Shown piece after piece: positions 34,631 through 44,095 of a DNA stretch of 64,000 nucleotides. This DNA comes from Gluconacetobacter liquefaciens (GTDB lineage Bacteria; Pseudomonadota; Alphaproteobacteria; Acetobacterales; Acetobacteraceae). A program made the position numbers and the translations under genes. Within the stretch, counting starts at the first letter, position 1. Each line of letters begins with the position of its first letter. Under the pieces are notes generated by a model. That model had not been told where the DNA came from and did no database searches. It worked only from the letters and a program-made list of their open reading frames with translations. The DNA is taken from contig NZ_QQAW01000007.1 of assembly GCF_003350405.1 (NCBI RefSeq), positions 1 through 64,000 on the forward strand, given 5' to 3'.

Positions 34631-35395
34631 TCAAAGATAGCCGTTGGCGGTCCAGCCGCCATCCACAGCCAGGATATGGCCGGTGATGTGTGCGCTGCGC
34701 GGTTCGCAGAGGTAGAGCACCGCGTCGGCGATTTCTTCGGCCTGGCCGAGGCGGTGCTGGGGGATGCGGCGTTCCACCGCCGCGAGGTCGAGGCGGCCTG
34801 TGGCGGCCAATTCGCGGGTCAGGGCGCTGTCGACATAGCCGGGAGCGACGCAGTTGACGCGGATTCCGAAATCCGCCCATTCTAGAGCTAGGCATTTCGT
34901 CATCATGCCGATCGCGGCCTTGGTCGTGCAGTAGGACAGGCGTTGCGGTGCTGCCACGGTGGAATAGATCGAGCCGATATTGACGATGGCGCCCCCGCCT
35001 GCTGCACGCATGCGCAGTCCGGCCTCGCGGCTGCAATAGAACGGTCCGTTCAGGTTGATGCTGATGACCCGGTCCCAGTTGGCGTCGTCGAGTTCCAGCG
35101 TTGGCCCGTTGCCGCTGACGCCGGCATTGTTGACGAGAATGTCGGGCGCGTTACCTTCGGCATCGAACTGTTCGAACAGGCGCCGCACCGCGTCGGGGTC
35201 GGCGACGGAGGAAGTGTAGGACTGGGCGCGGCCGCCGGCTTGGGCAATGGCGGTGCAGGTGGCATGGGCGGCGGTTTCAGACACGTCGTTGACCAGTACC
35301 AGCGCGCCGGCCTGTGCGAGGACCCGTGCGGTTTCGCGCCCGATGCCCGAGCCGGCACCTGTGATCAAGGCCTTGCGGCCTGATAATGTCGTCAT
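34631..35395 (-). CDS. Short-chain dehydrogenase/reductase (classical SDR)
   Basis: A 254-residue oxidoreductase. It shows the cofactor motif [15 protein letters not shown] (residues about 12-26), NNAGVSG (about 91), the catalytic Ser in VNIGSIYS, and the Y-x3-K pair in YCTTKAAIG. The acidic residue after beta-2 (VLVNDVSE) favours NAD(H). The start at 35395 follows AAGGAAT with good spacing. It probably oxidises or reduces a hydroxy/keto intermediate of the cluster. Confidence 0.92.
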   Translation of the reverse strand: MTTLSGRKALITGAGSGIGRETARVLAQAGALVLVNDVSETAAHATCTAIAQAGGRAQSYTSSVADPDAVRRLFEQFDAEGNAPDILVNNAGVSGNGPTLELDDANWDRVISINLNGPFYCSREAGLRMRAAGGGAIVNIGSIYSTVAAPQRLSYCTTKAAIGMMTKCLALEWADFGIRVNCVAPGYVDSALTRELAATGRLDLAAVERRIPQHRLGQAEEIADAVLYLCEPRSAHITGHILAVDGGWTANGYL

Positions 35396-35448
35396 AATCG
35401 GATTCCTTCTGTCTGCGGGCCGTCTGTATGGATGGGCTGCGTGTTTGG

Positions 35449-36423
35449 TTATTTGATCACGACCGGATTGACCGGCGCGCCGGAGCCACCGACCACTTTC
35501 AGCGGTGCCGCGACGTACAGGAAAGTCCATTGCCCATCTGCCGCACAGTCTTCTGCCAGGGCGTCGAGGGCGATGATTTCGGTGAAGGTTACGCCTAGAT
35601 TGCGCATCAGGGCGCAATGCAGGGGCAGGGTGACGCCGGTTTCGGGGTCCACCGTCACTTCGTTGGCGATCGTGTCGGTGACGAGGTTCGGGATTTCGCG
35701 CTCGTGGAACCAGCGCACGAGGTCCGGGCTGTAGGTCAGGCCGGGTTCGAGGAAGTCCTTGTAGAATTCTTCCTTCGGCGTGCAGTAGAATTTGCCGATC
35801 CAGCCGGTGCGGACCAGCAGGATGTCGTGTTTTGCGATGCTGACGCCCTGATGGCGAGCAGCGGCCTCAAGATCCTCATGCGTGAAGGTTTCGCCGCGAT
35901 CGAGGCATTCCTTGCCGCGGAAGCGGGCCATGTCGATCAGCACGCCACGCCCGACCACGCCGCGTTCTGCGATCGGCAGCACGCTGGCCTTCGTCATGGC
36001 GCCGACGGTCGTGGTCGCGGGGTAGCCGTTATAGAGCCGGTCGTCGTACCATACATGGCCGAGCGCGTCGTACTGGCTCGACCCTTGCAGATACATCACC
36101 ACCATGTCGTCCGCCCATTCGCCGCCACCCGACAGGGGCTCCGCCTTGCCGCACATGAAATGGGCGCGATCCATGACGTTGACACGTTGTGCCGTGGCGC
36201 GCCCCGGCCAGATGGGGTCGCCCTCCGGCGCGGCGATGCGGACGCCGAGTGTGAAGGGGCGGCCCTGCCGCACGGAGGCGACGCCGCGCAGGACTTCCTC
36301 CGCCGTCAGGAAGTTCAGTGAACCGACTTCGTCTTCCTCGCCCCAGCGTCCCCAATTCTTGGGAAGCTGGTCGAGAAGGCGCCCGAGGTCGGGCACGTAG
36401 CATTGCAGCTTGTTCTTGGACAT
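35449..36423 (-). CDS. Cyclase-family metal-dependent hydrolase (kynurenine formamidase/isatin hydrolase-like)
   Basis: A 324-residue protein of the cyclase superfamily, whose members (kynurenine formamidase, isatin hydrolase) open or hydrolyse cyclic amides and lactones with a divalent metal. The metal-binding region appears as SSQYDALGHVWYDD, with further blocks VGRGVLIDMARF and VRTGWIGKFY. The first His of the usual HxGTHxDxxxH motif is not present in this form, as in the larger subgroup of the family. Its place between E2 and SDR genes suggests ring opening of a cyclic substrate. Confidence 0.84.
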   Translation of the reverse strand: MSKNKLQCYVPDLGRLLDQLPKNWGRWGEEDEVGSLNFLTAEEVLRGVASVRQGRPFTLGVRIAAPEGDPIWPGRATAQRVNVMDRAHFMCGKAEPLSGGGEWADDMVVMYLQGSSQYDALGHVWYDDRLYNGYPATTTVGAMTKASVLPIAERGVVGRGVLIDMARFRGKECLDRGETFTHEDLEAAARHQGVSIAKHDILLVRTGWIGKFYCTPKEEFYKDFLEPGLTYSPDLVRWFHEREIPNLVTDTIANEVTVDPETGVTLPLHCALMRNLGVTFTEIIALDALAEDCAADGQWTFLYVAAPLKVVGGSGAPVNPVVIK

Positions 36424-36478
36424 GGTGATCTTCCCAGTCTCTTGTTTTTGTGTATGGACCGTTTGCAGAAGAGGGCGT

Positions 36479-37762
36479 TCAGAGCATCAGCCGCAGCGGC
36501 TGTTCGACGATTGTCCTGAACGCGTCGAGCCATTGCGCGGCCAGCGCGCCGTCGACGACGCGGTGGTCGGCGGAGAGGGTACAGGTCATGACCGAGGCGA
36601 TGGCGACCTGCTCCTGCCGGATGACGGGCCGACGCCCGATCGCTCCCACGGCGAGGATCGCGGCATGGGGCGGATTAATGATGGCCGTCATCGTATCCAC
36701 GCCGAACATGCCGGCATTGGACAAGGTGAAACAGCCACCCTGCATGTCTTCGGTGCGTAGCCTGCCCTCACGCGCGCGGGCAATCAGCGCCTGGCTTTCG
36801 CGGGCGATGGTGGTGAGGGACTTGGCGCCCGCATCACGGATGAGCGGTGTGACCAGCCCGTCGGGCACAGACACGGCTACAGCCACGTCGATCCGATGGT
36901 GGAACAGGATGCTGTCTTCAGCCCAGCAGACATTGACTGCCGGCAGAGCCTTCAGGGCCAGTGCCACCGCGCGGATCAGCATGTCGTTGATCGACAGGTG
37001 GCAGGCTTCAGCGGAACCGTCTGCTGCGGCGATCTCGTTGACCGTCTGGCGTAGGGCCAGCAATGCGTCCATCTCGACATCAATCGAGACGTAGAAATGC
37101 GGGACGGTTTGCTTGGCCGCCGTCAGCCTCTGGGCGATGGTCCGGCGCATAGCGGAAACGGGCACGCCGCGGATGTTTCCGTCGTCCTGTGGAGGCATCG
37201 ACGTGGGGGGAGGTGTCGGCGTGGCCTGGGGGGCGGCGTTGGACACCGCTTGGGGCGTGGCACCTTCGACGTCGCGGCGCAGGATGCGGCCGGCGGGGCC
37301 GCTTCCGGTGATCTGCCGCAAATCCACCCCGCGCAGGTGGGCCAGGCGGCGTGCGACCGGGGACGCTACAATGCGGCGGTCGGCGCCGGCATGTGCGATG
37401 GTGGGCGGCGGCTCCGGATGGGTCACCGGCGGTGCAGGTGCCCGCGCCGATATCGAGGCTTGAGCCTCGGCCGGAGGTGGCTGGACGATGCCGGCCGGCG
37501 GGATGTCCGAAATTGCTTCGCCTGGGCCACCGACGATGCCGATGATCTGCTCGGCTTCCACGTCGGGCGTGCCGTCGGGGACGAGAATCCGCGCCAGGAT
37601 TCCGTCAGCAGGGGCTTCGATTTCCATCGTCGCCTTGTCCGCCTCGATTTCCGCTAGTACGTCCCCGACCGAGACCGGGTCGCCCTCTGTCTTGAGCCAA
37701 CGTGCCAGGGTCGCAAGGCCTGGGGCGGACGAGCCGCTGGGCATGCAAATATTGACAGCCAT
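36479..37762 (-). CDS. 2-oxo acid dehydrogenase E2 (dihydrolipoamide acyltransferase)
   Basis: A 427-residue E2 subunit. A single N-terminal lipoyl domain carries the lipoylated Lys in EIEADKATMEIEA (about residue 44). A peripheral-subunit-binding domain follows (IVASPVARRLAHLRGVDLRQI, about 132-165). The catalytic core ends with the motif DHRVVDGALAAQWL. It transfers the acyl group from E1 to CoA. The E1 partner is two genes upstream. No E3 (dihydrolipoamide dehydrogenase) is in the cluster, so a housekeeping E3 must be shared. Confidence 0.93.
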   Translation of the reverse strand: MAVNICMPSGSSAPGLATLARWLKTEGDPVSVGDVLAEIEADKATMEIEAPADGILARILVPDGTPDVEAEQIIGIVGGPGEAISDIPPAGIVQPPPAEAQASISARAPAPPVTHPEPPPTIAHAGADRRIVASPVARRLAHLRGVDLRQITGSGPAGRILRRDVEGATPQAVSNAAPQATPTPPPTSMPPQDDGNIRGVPVSAMRRTIAQRLTAAKQTVPHFYVSIDVEMDALLALRQTVNEIAAADGSAEACHLSINDMLIRAVALALKALPAVNVCWAEDSILFHHRIDVAVAVSVPDGLVTPLIRDAGAKSLTTIARESQALIARAREGRLRTEDMQGGCFTLSNAGMFGVDTMTAIINPPHAAILAVGAIGRRPVIRQEQVAIASVMTCTLSADHRVVDGALAAQWLDAFRTIVEQPLRLML

Positions 37763-37785
37763 GGAAAATTCCTTCGCGGCGCGCT

Positions 37786-38526
37786 TTATCCGGCGATATA
37801 AAGGCCGCCATTAACGTGAATGACCTCGCCGTTCACGAAACTGGCATCGTCACTGCACAGGAAGGACACGACCGATGCGACCTCGCGCGGGTGGCCGAAG
37901 CGTTGCAGCGGCGTCTGGACGAGCAGGGCGTCGCCCTTCTGGCCGCGCAGGTCACGGGTCATGGCGGTGTCGATGATGCCGGGCGAGACCGCGTTGACGC
38001 GGGTTCGTGCGCCGAGTTCCAGTGCCAGGGAGCGGGTCAGGCTGAGAACCGCCCCCTTCGAGGCCGAATAATGCGCGTGGTTCTGGCTCCCCTTGTGGGC
38101 CGCTACCGAGGTCATCGTCACCACTGCGCTGCCGTCGCGTAGGGCGGGGATCGCCGCCCTGCAAAGATAGAAAACGCTATCGAGATTGATGGTGATGACC
38201 TTGCGCCATTCGGGCCCGGTCATGTGTTCCAGCGGGCTCTCGGGGTAGATGCCGGCACCAGGAACCAGGAAGTCGATGCCACCGAAATGCCGAGTGGCGA
38301 CGGTGACGATGGCCGCGGCCTCGTCTTCCGCTCCGGCATCGTAGCGTGTTGCCACGACGTGGGTGCCCTGCGGGTCGAGCGTGCGGGCCATATCTTGCAC
38401 GGCGGCCTCATCGAGGTCGGCCAAGACGAGATTGGCTTCACGCGCTAGGAAAAGCGCCGCGATTTCTCGCCCAATGCCGCCGGCGGCACCGGTCAGAAGC
38501 AGGGTGCGTCCCTTGAAAGATGTCAT
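37786..38526 (-). CDS. Short-chain dehydrogenase/reductase (classical SDR)
   Basis: A 246-residue SDR. It shows TGAAGGIGREIAALFL, PGAGIYPES in place of NNAG, Ser in MTSVAAHKG, and the Y-x3-K pair in HYSASKGAVL. Asp after beta-2 (LVLADLDE) suggests NAD dependence. It lies between the E1 and E2 genes. It is only distantly like the SDR at 34631, so the two probably act on different steps. Confidence 0.92.
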   Translation of the reverse strand: MTSFKGRTLLLTGAAGGIGREIAALFLAREANLVLADLDEAAVQDMARTLDPQGTHVVATRYDAGAEDEAAAIVTVATRHFGGIDFLVPGAGIYPESPLEHMTGPEWRKVITINLDSVFYLCRAAIPALRDGSAVVTMTSVAAHKGSQNHAHYSASKGAVLSLTRSLALELGARTRVNAVSPGIIDTAMTRDLRGQKGDALLVQTPLQRFGHPREVASVVSFLCSDDASFVNGEVIHVNGGLYIAG

Positions 38527-38584
38527 GGTTGATGGGCCTTCCGCGAAAGGAAAAGCGGGTGCGCTGCGTGGAGCGCGGTGAGAG

Positions 38585-40744
38585 TCATGCCAGTTCGAGC
38601 AGGCCGCCGAGGGCGGCCGCGATATCCTCGCGGCTGGCGCAGGCGGCCTGTTCGAGAACTTTCGAGATGCTGGGGGAGGCTTCGCTGCCAGTGACGCGCA
38701 TTACGGGGCTGTCCAGCCAGTCGAACAGCCGCCGCTGGATTTCGTCGGCCAACCAGCCGCCATAGGAGGTGCCGCGCGCGCCCTGTTCGACCAGAAGTAC
38801 CCGGTTCGTCTTGCGGACGCTGGTTTCGATCGTCTCCCAGTCCAGGCTGGCGCGGTCCAGCCAACGCAGGTCGATCACGTCGACATTGCCGCCCAGTTCA
38901 TCGACGATATCGAGCACCGGCTTGACCATGGCGAGGTAGGTGATGACCGTCACCTTGTCGCCCGAGCGCCGCAAGGCCGCGCTGCCGGGGGGGATGATGC
39001 CGTCCAGGTCAGCCGGTGTCGGGAAGGATTGCTGGTATAGATCCACATGCTCGATCACCAGGACCGGATCGTCGATCGCGAGCGCGGCGTTCATCAGTCC
39101 CGCGTAATCGGTGGGGCAGGACGGGGCGACTATGCGCCAGCCGGGGGCGGTCGCGAAAATTCCTGCCGGGTCCATCGAATGCTGCGAGCCGTAGCCGGTG
39201 CCCATGGCGACCTTGGTGCGCAATACCAGCGGTACGTCAATCGAACCGCCGAACATATGACGGGCCTTGCCGACTTGGTTGAAGACCTGATCGGCCGCTA
39301 CCCACATGAAGTCAGGATACATGAATTCGACGATCGGCCGGAAGCGGCCATCCATGGCGATGCCGCCTGCGAGGCCCATGAACGCGTTCTCGCTGATCGG
39401 GGTGCCGAGGACGCGGTCGGGGAAATGGCTGGCCAGGTCGCGGGTCGCGCCGTTGGTGCCACCCTTGAGGCGGTGGACGTCTTCGCCCATCACGACGATC
39501 CGCGGGTCCTGCTGCATACGGCGGTCCAGAAGATCGGCGATGATATCGACGAATTTCCTTGGCGTTCCCTCGTCTTTGCTGTCCTGGCGAATGGGAAAGT
39601 GGGAGAGTTCGTGCAGGTCGCTGCGGATGCCGACATCCCGGAAAGACGGTGCGGGCCAGAGATCGGCGCGGACGGCGCGGCGGTTGCCGTCCATGACTGT
39701 GAGGTCTGCGGCAATGTCTTCCATCACCATGCGGCAGCGCTCGCGCAGTTTGTCCAGCACATCCTGCGTGGCCAGGCTGCGGCGGATCATCTCACGACCG
39801 ACCTGGGCAATCGGGTCGCGCGCGCGCCAGGCGGCTTCCTCCAGCTTATCTCGATAACCGAAGGCGCTTCCAGGGAGTTTTCCATTCTGGTGGAAATAGC
39901 GATAGACCGTCGCTTCGATGAGCGCAGGGCCTTGGCCGCCGCGGGCTACCGCAAGGGCCTGTTCCATCGCCAGCATCGTGGCGACGGGGTCCATGCCGTC
40001 CACGCGCCAGGCCGGGATGCCAAAGGACAGGCCGCGTGAGGACAGACGGGGTTCGGCCGTGACTTCGTCGACATGGGTCGAGACGGCGTAGAGATTGTTT
40101 TCGATGAAGAAGATCAGCGGCAGTTTCCAGGCCGCCGCTAGATTCATTGTCTCGAGCACCGAGCCGATATTGACGGCTCCGTCGCCGAAGCAGGTCATGG
40201 AGACATTGTCGCTTCCCGCATGGCGGTCCGCCCAGGCAGAGCCGGCGGCCAGGGGGACGCCGCCGCCGACGATAGCGTTGGTACCGGTGACGCCGGCATC
40301 GGCCCAGCGCAGATGCATTGACCCGCCGCGGCCACGGCAGAACCCGTCCTTCAGGCCCATGATTTCGGCGAGCGCGCCGTGCAGAACGGTGCGGATCGTG
40401 CCGTCGAAGACGGTGTCGGTGGTCAAGGGCTGGGATTCCGCGAGGTAGCCCAGGGCTTTGGCCAGAAACTGATGATGCCCCCGGTGGGAGCCGTTGACCT
40501 GATCGCCGGCGCGCAGCGGAAGGATGCTGCCGACGGCCCCGCCTTCCTGCCCAATGGACGAATGGGCCGGCCCATGTACCAGTCCATTGCCGGCCAGGTC
40601 GAGAACGGTTTCCTCGAACGCCCGGATAAGCGAGAGCCGGACCAGCATGGTGTCGAGGGTTTCGGGCGCGATCCTGTCCCAATCGCCTTGGGTCGACCGG
40701 ATCTCAGTCCATGGTGCGCTGGGCTCCAGCAGAATGCTCTGCAT
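38585..40744 (-). CDS. 2-oxo acid dehydrogenase E1, fused alpha and beta subunits
   Basis: A 719-residue thiamine-diphosphate enzyme. The alpha part (about 1-375) holds the TPP motif GDGAVNIGSVLETMNLAAAW...NN and the block GRGGSMHL. The beta part (about 395-719) includes VMGEDVHRLKGGTNGATRDL, the Glu region PISENAFMGLAGG and QVFNQVGKARHM. Most E1 enzymes of this class have separate alpha and beta genes. The start at 40744 follows AGGAGAGG. It is the first gene of the operon. The acetoin-dehydrogenase-like layout suggests that it cleaves or decarboxylates an alpha-dicarbonyl or 2-oxo acid; the substrate is unknown. Confidence 0.92.
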   Translation of the reverse strand: MQSILLEPSAPWTEIRSTQGDWDRIAPETLDTMLVRLSLIRAFEETVLDLAGNGLVHGPAHSSIGQEGGAVGSILPLRAGDQVNGSHRGHHQFLAKALGYLAESQPLTTDTVFDGTIRTVLHGALAEIMGLKDGFCRGRGGSMHLRWADAGVTGTNAIVGGGVPLAAGSAWADRHAGSDNVSMTCFGDGAVNIGSVLETMNLAAAWKLPLIFFIENNLYAVSTHVDEVTAEPRLSSRGLSFGIPAWRVDGMDPVATMLAMEQALAVARGGQGPALIEATVYRYFHQNGKLPGSAFGYRDKLEEAAWRARDPIAQVGREMIRRSLATQDVLDKLRERCRMVMEDIAADLTVMDGNRRAVRADLWPAPSFRDVGIRSDLHELSHFPIRQDSKDEGTPRKFVDIIADLLDRRMQQDPRIVVMGEDVHRLKGGTNGATRDLASHFPDRVLGTPISENAFMGLAGGIAMDGRFRPIVEFMYPDFMWVAADQVFNQVGKARHMFGGSIDVPLVLRTKVAMGTGYGSQHSMDPAGIFATAPGWRIVAPSCPTDYAGLMNAALAIDDPVLVIEHVDLYQQSFPTPADLDGIIPPGSAALRRSGDKVTVITYLAMVKPVLDIVDELGGNVDVIDLRWLDRASLDWETIETSVRKTNRVLLVEQGARGTSYGGWLADEIQRRLFDWLDSPVMRVTGSEASPSISKVLEQAACASREDIAAALGGLLELA

Positions 40745-40811
40745 CACGCCTCTCCTGAAAGGCACCGGATAGGCGATGCCTGATGAGTGATGCCCTTTTG
40801 AATACCGCCAA

Positions 40812-40885
40812 ATTGGATACAATCAATGCATAATATCCGCATTAATTGTCACGAATAAGTCATTTAATGCACTATTGGATACATT
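40812..40885. promoter_or_regulatory. Two ATTGGATACA(A/T)T sites before the E1 operon
   Basis: ATTGGATACAAT (40812-40823) and ATTGGATACATT (40874-40885) are direct repeats 62 bp apart, starting 68 bp upstream of the E1 start codon. TTGGATACAA differs by one base from the palindrome TTGTATACAA typical of FCD-type GntR operators. They are the best candidates for binding by the GntR protein at 32499. Confidence 0.5.
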
Positions 40886-41461
40886 CGTGCTCAAGTTCGG
40901 AACTGGCGCAACGAGATTGCGGCTTCCTGGGTGCAGACGTAGTGAATCCGGAGCCTGTCCGGAGGGGTGCATCGGGGCGTATTTGGCCGGCCGGAGATTG
41001 AGGACGCCTGCGAAGCGAAGATGCGCAACCGCGCTCTCCGTCGCGAGCTCCAGCGCGCGACCGCGCATCCGCTTGCCCTTGCCACCCGGTAGATCTGGTA
41101 CCGCCATACCCTCACGCTATTTTTCGCGGCGTCCCTCGCCATCTTCGCTGCCACTTTTGTCCTGGCGCGTGCGTTGATCCTCCGGCCGCTCTGAAGCCCA
41201 TAGCCTTGAGGCGGTGTCCGCGTTGCGCACCGCCTGGTCCGCCGAGCGCCGGCGGCGCGTCCGGTGACCATTGCTGCCCGTGCGCTTCACGCGGGGACTC
41301 TATCTCTGCGCCAGCCGCCGGGCCTTACGTAATCGCCTTCTGACGCCGTGGAACGCGCGTACACCCACGTCATCGTGAGTGTTTTTCGTCGGTCGTTGAA
41401 TAGAAAGGGTGAACGGCTAATGGTAGGGTGTTAATCCTTATCTCGAAGGGAGGGCGGTTTC
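40886..41461. other. Intergenic region with a possible decayed reading frame
   Basis: About 575 bp between divergent E1 and TetR genes. On the plus strand, frame GTG 40967 to TGA 41194 is interrupted by TAG at 41090. The second half would encode a hydrophobic segment (LTLFFAASLAIFAATFVLARAL). It may be a dead small membrane gene. I do not recognise it, and it could be chance. Nothing else is seen. Confidence 0.3.
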
Positions 41462-42103
41462 GTGCCAATCCATCATACTCCGCCCAGCCGTCGCCGGGGG
41501 CGCCCGGCGAAGGGAACGCCTGCGGCGCGCGACGCCATGCTTGGCGCGGCCCTGCACGGGTTTTCGCGGAAGGGCTATGGCGGGACGGGACTGCGGGAGA
41601 TCGCCGAGGAGGCGGGGGTCGACCCTGCGCTGATTTCCCATCAGTTCGGTTCGAAATTCGCTCTGTGGAAAGCGGTGGTGGACGAGATCGCGCTGCGATT
41701 GGCCGCGGCGCGTCGTTCGATCGAGGAACTGCATGTGGCCTCGGGTTCGACCGAGGAGCGGGTGCGCGAAGGGTTGACGCGCTTCGTCACCGCGAATTGC
41801 GACATTCCCGAACTGTCGAAATTCCTCTCCGACGAACTGAGCCAGCCGGGAGAACGCCAGGAATATATCCTGCGCGAAATCTGGGCGCCGTATCAGGATG
41901 CGATGCTGCCCCTGTTGCAGGAGGCTCGCGCGGATGGCCTGCTGCGCCATGACGGGTCGCCCGAACTGACCCTGATGATGGTGATGGGTGCGGTCATGTT
42001 GCCATTGCTGATGATGCGCCGGCGCGGGCTTTCAAAGCGGGACGAGGCCGAACTGTCCCGGCGTCTGGTCTCGGACGTTCTGCCGATGGTGCTCGCGGCC
42101 TGA
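41462..42103 (+). CDS. TetR-family transcriptional regulator
   Basis: A 213-residue regulator. The N-terminal helix-turn-helix covers about residues 22-68 (AALHGFSRKGYGGTGLREIAEEAGVDPALISHQFGSKFALW). The C-terminal ligand domain has the TetR_C-type region RFVTANCDIPELSKFLSDELSQPGERQEYIL. It starts at GTG 41462 after GAAGGGA. It converges on the NTF2-like gene and lies next to the hydrolase-sucCD cluster, which it may control. Confidence 0.9.
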   Translation: MPIHHTPPSRRRGRPAKGTPAARDAMLGAALHGFSRKGYGGTGLREIAEEAGVDPALISHQFGSKFALWKAVVDEIALRLAAARRSIEELHVASGSTEERVREGLTRFVTANCDIPELSKFLSDELSQPGERQEYILREIWAPYQDAMLPLLQEARADGLLRHDGSPELTLMMVMGAVMLPLLMMRRRGLSKRDEAELSRRLVSDVLPMVLAA

Positions 42104-42133
42104 CGGCGGGCTGCGCCGCCAGGCCGGACAATA

Positions 42134-42550
42134 TCAGGACGCTGCGTTGATCTGCTTCGTCCACAGTGGAAGGTTGTAATAATTGGTGACGCGCGCGATC
42201 TTGCCGTCGCGGACCTCAAAGAACGCTCCGACCGGCAGAGCGTAGGTCTGCCCCTTGGCGGGCGGCAGGCCCTGTTCGGTTTTCAGATACGCGCCATGCA
42301 CGACGAATTCCGCCGCGGCGCGTGCCCCGTCGGGCGTCGTCATGATCACGAGATCTTTCGATTCCTCGCGGTAGAAGCCTTCCATGCGCTTCAGAAAGGC
42401 CGCGAACTGTGGCCGTCCGATCTCTTGGCCGCCCTGGTTGATGTCATGGACGACATCCTCGGCCAGCAGGTCGAGAACCGCAGCGACATCCTCGCGGTTG
42501 AAGGCATCGTAATAGGCGCGGATCAGCGCCTGGGTCTGTTCGGCGGACAT
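42134..42550 (-). CDS. NTF2-like (SnoaL/ketosteroid-isomerase-related) protein
   Basis: A 138-residue cone-shaped NTF2-fold protein, recognised from RAYYDAFNREDVAAVLDLLAEDVVHDINQGG at the start and FFEVRDGKIARVTNYYNLPLW at the end. Members are isomerases, dehydratases or binding proteins, and the reaction here is unknown. The start at 42550 gives the normal family N-terminus. It lies 13 nt after the carbon-nitrogen hydrolase gene in the same operon. Confidence 0.85.
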   Translation of the reverse strand: MSAEQTQALIRAYYDAFNREDVAAVLDLLAEDVVHDINQGGQEIGRPQFAAFLKRMEGFYREESKDLVIMTTPDGARAAAEFVVHGAYLKTEQGLPPAKGQTYALPVGAFFEVRDGKIARVTNYYNLPLWTKQINAAS

Positions 42551-42563
42551 GTCTTGCCTTTCC

Positions 42564-43442
42564 TCAGTGATCGAAAGCGATACGGCGGGCAACGGGGACA
42601 TTGTGCGGCCAGTCGCGGCAATTACGGACGGCCCCGTTTTCGCGCACCACGTCCAGTGTTGCCGGGTCGAGCGTGGCGAACACCCATCCGCCATGGTCCA
42701 GCTTGCCCTCTGCCATGATGCCGTCGGAAGGGAAGCCGCGATCGACGGGACCATAGATTCCGGCACAGCCGTGATTTTCGTCCAGCGTCGCCAGCCAGGG
42801 CGCATCGCCCACCGTTGGCGAGACCGCCACGAAGCACTGGTTTTCCAGTGCGCGCGCCTGCGCCGAGATACGCACGCGATTGAAACCGTGCATGGAGTCG
42901 GTGCAGGTCGGCACCAGGATCAGCCACGCCTCGGCCTCGATCTGGGCGCGGGCAAGCATTGGGAATTCGGAATCATAGCAGATCGAGGTACCGATCAGGC
43001 CCCACGGCGTTTCGAAGACTCCCGGCGGATCGCCAGCGCGCACGCCCCAGGATTCGTTCTCGAATCGGGTCATGACATGCTTGTCCTGGAACGCGACCTG
43101 TCCATCCGGCGCGATCAGGGGGGCGCGATTGCGCACGCCCGTTTTCTCGGGCCGGGGCAGGGTGCCCGGCATCAGCCACACTTTATGGCGCTTCGCCGTT
43201 TCGCGCATGATCTTCAGCACGGCATCGCTGTGGCGGCAGACAGCCTCCAGTTCCGCCGCCGGGTCGGGACGTTCGGTCAGCGCGGCGGCGACTTCCATGC
43301 AGGAATATTCCGGCATCAGCAGCAGGTCCGCGTGCGGCGCGGCTTCCGCCACCAGGACATCCAGATGGCGGGCATAGTCCTCGATCGTGTGGTTGCGGGC
43401 GACTTCCCACGCCAGCACCCCCAGTCGGAGTGGTTTGTTCAT
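42564..43442 (-). CDS. Carbon-nitrogen hydrolase (nitrilase superfamily)
   Basis: A 292-residue amidase with the Glu-Lys-Cys triad: E45 (MPEYSCME), K120 (QDKHVMT) and C154 (SICYDSEFP). The layout resembles N-carbamoyl amino acid amidohydrolases and aliphatic amidases. The tail RNCRDWPHNVPVARRIAFDH is unusual and I do not place it in a named subgroup. It overlaps the upstream GNAT gene by 4 nt. Together they suggest processing of an amide or N-acyl compound. Confidence 0.9.
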   Translation of the reverse strand: MNKPLRLGVLAWEVARNHTIEDYARHLDVLVAEAAPHADLLLMPEYSCMEVAAALTERPDPAAELEAVCRHSDAVLKIMRETAKRHKVWLMPGTLPRPEKTGVRNRAPLIAPDGQVAFQDKHVMTRFENESWGVRAGDPPGVFETPWGLIGTSICYDSEFPMLARAQIEAEAWLILVPTCTDSMHGFNRVRISAQARALENQCFVAVSPTVGDAPWLATLDENHGCAGIYGPVDRGFPSDGIMAEGKLDHGGWVFATLDPATLDVVRENGAVRNCRDWPHNVPVARRIAFDH

Positions 43443-44077
43443 ACAGCATGCTCCTGCGTTGCGAGGCTTGCGGGGATCGGCGCGCCGCGAAGGGATTTAA
43501 TGAAGAAATCGAGCTTGTGAGATGTCTCGCCGCTCTGACCGGGCTCTTTCCAGTCCAGCGCGCACGTTACGCCGGGCAATGGCTGGAAGCCCCGTTTGGC
43601 CCAGAAGCCATGCAGCGTCGTGGCACCCGGCGGGCGCGCCGGATGATCGTCCGCGCGGCGCACCGAACAGAAGGTTGCGAAATTCGAAGCGCTGCTGGCC
43701 AGGGCATGACGCTCGCGCTCTTCGAAGAAGCGCACGCCCAGACCCTGACCACGATAGGCATCGAGTAGGACGGACTCGCCGAAATAGAAGAAATCATCCG
43801 CGCTCAGTCCGCGTGCCTCGAACGGCGCGCGAATGGCGTCCAGTTCATCGCGCATGGGCAGGCAGGTCGACGCGCCGACTACGCTCTCGCCATCGCGCGC
43901 GACGATCACGGCCGCGCCTTCGCTGCGGACATAGAACTGGAGGTATTTTTCCTCATAGGCCACGTCACCGTCATACAGATACGGCCACTCGCGGAAAACC
44001 GCGATACGCAGGCGGGCCAGATCCGGAAGGACCGGAAGGATGTGGTCACCCGTCAAAGTTTCGATCGTCACGCTCAT
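43439..44077 (-). CDS. GNAT-family N-acetyltransferase
   Basis: A 212-residue acetyltransferase. The acetyl-CoA-binding motif A is seen as ESVLLDAYRGQGLGVRFFEERERHA (about 105-130), preceded by a beta-strand block VIVARDGESVVGASTCL. It overlaps the carbon-nitrogen hydrolase, so an acyltransferase/amidase pair is produced together. It follows sucD by 18 nt. The substrate is unknown. Confidence 0.87.
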   Translation of the reverse strand: MSVTIETLTGDHILPVLPDLARLRIAVFREWPYLYDGDVAYEEKYLQFYVRSEGAAVIVARDGESVVGASTCLPMRDELDAIRAPFEARGLSADDFFYFGESVLLDAYRGQGLGVRFFEERERHALASSASNFATFCSVRRADDHPARPPGATTLHGFWAKRGFQPLPGVTCALDWKEPGQSGETSHKLDFFIKSLRGAPIPASLATQEHAV

Positions 44078-44095
44078 GCGGACTGTTTCTCCTGT

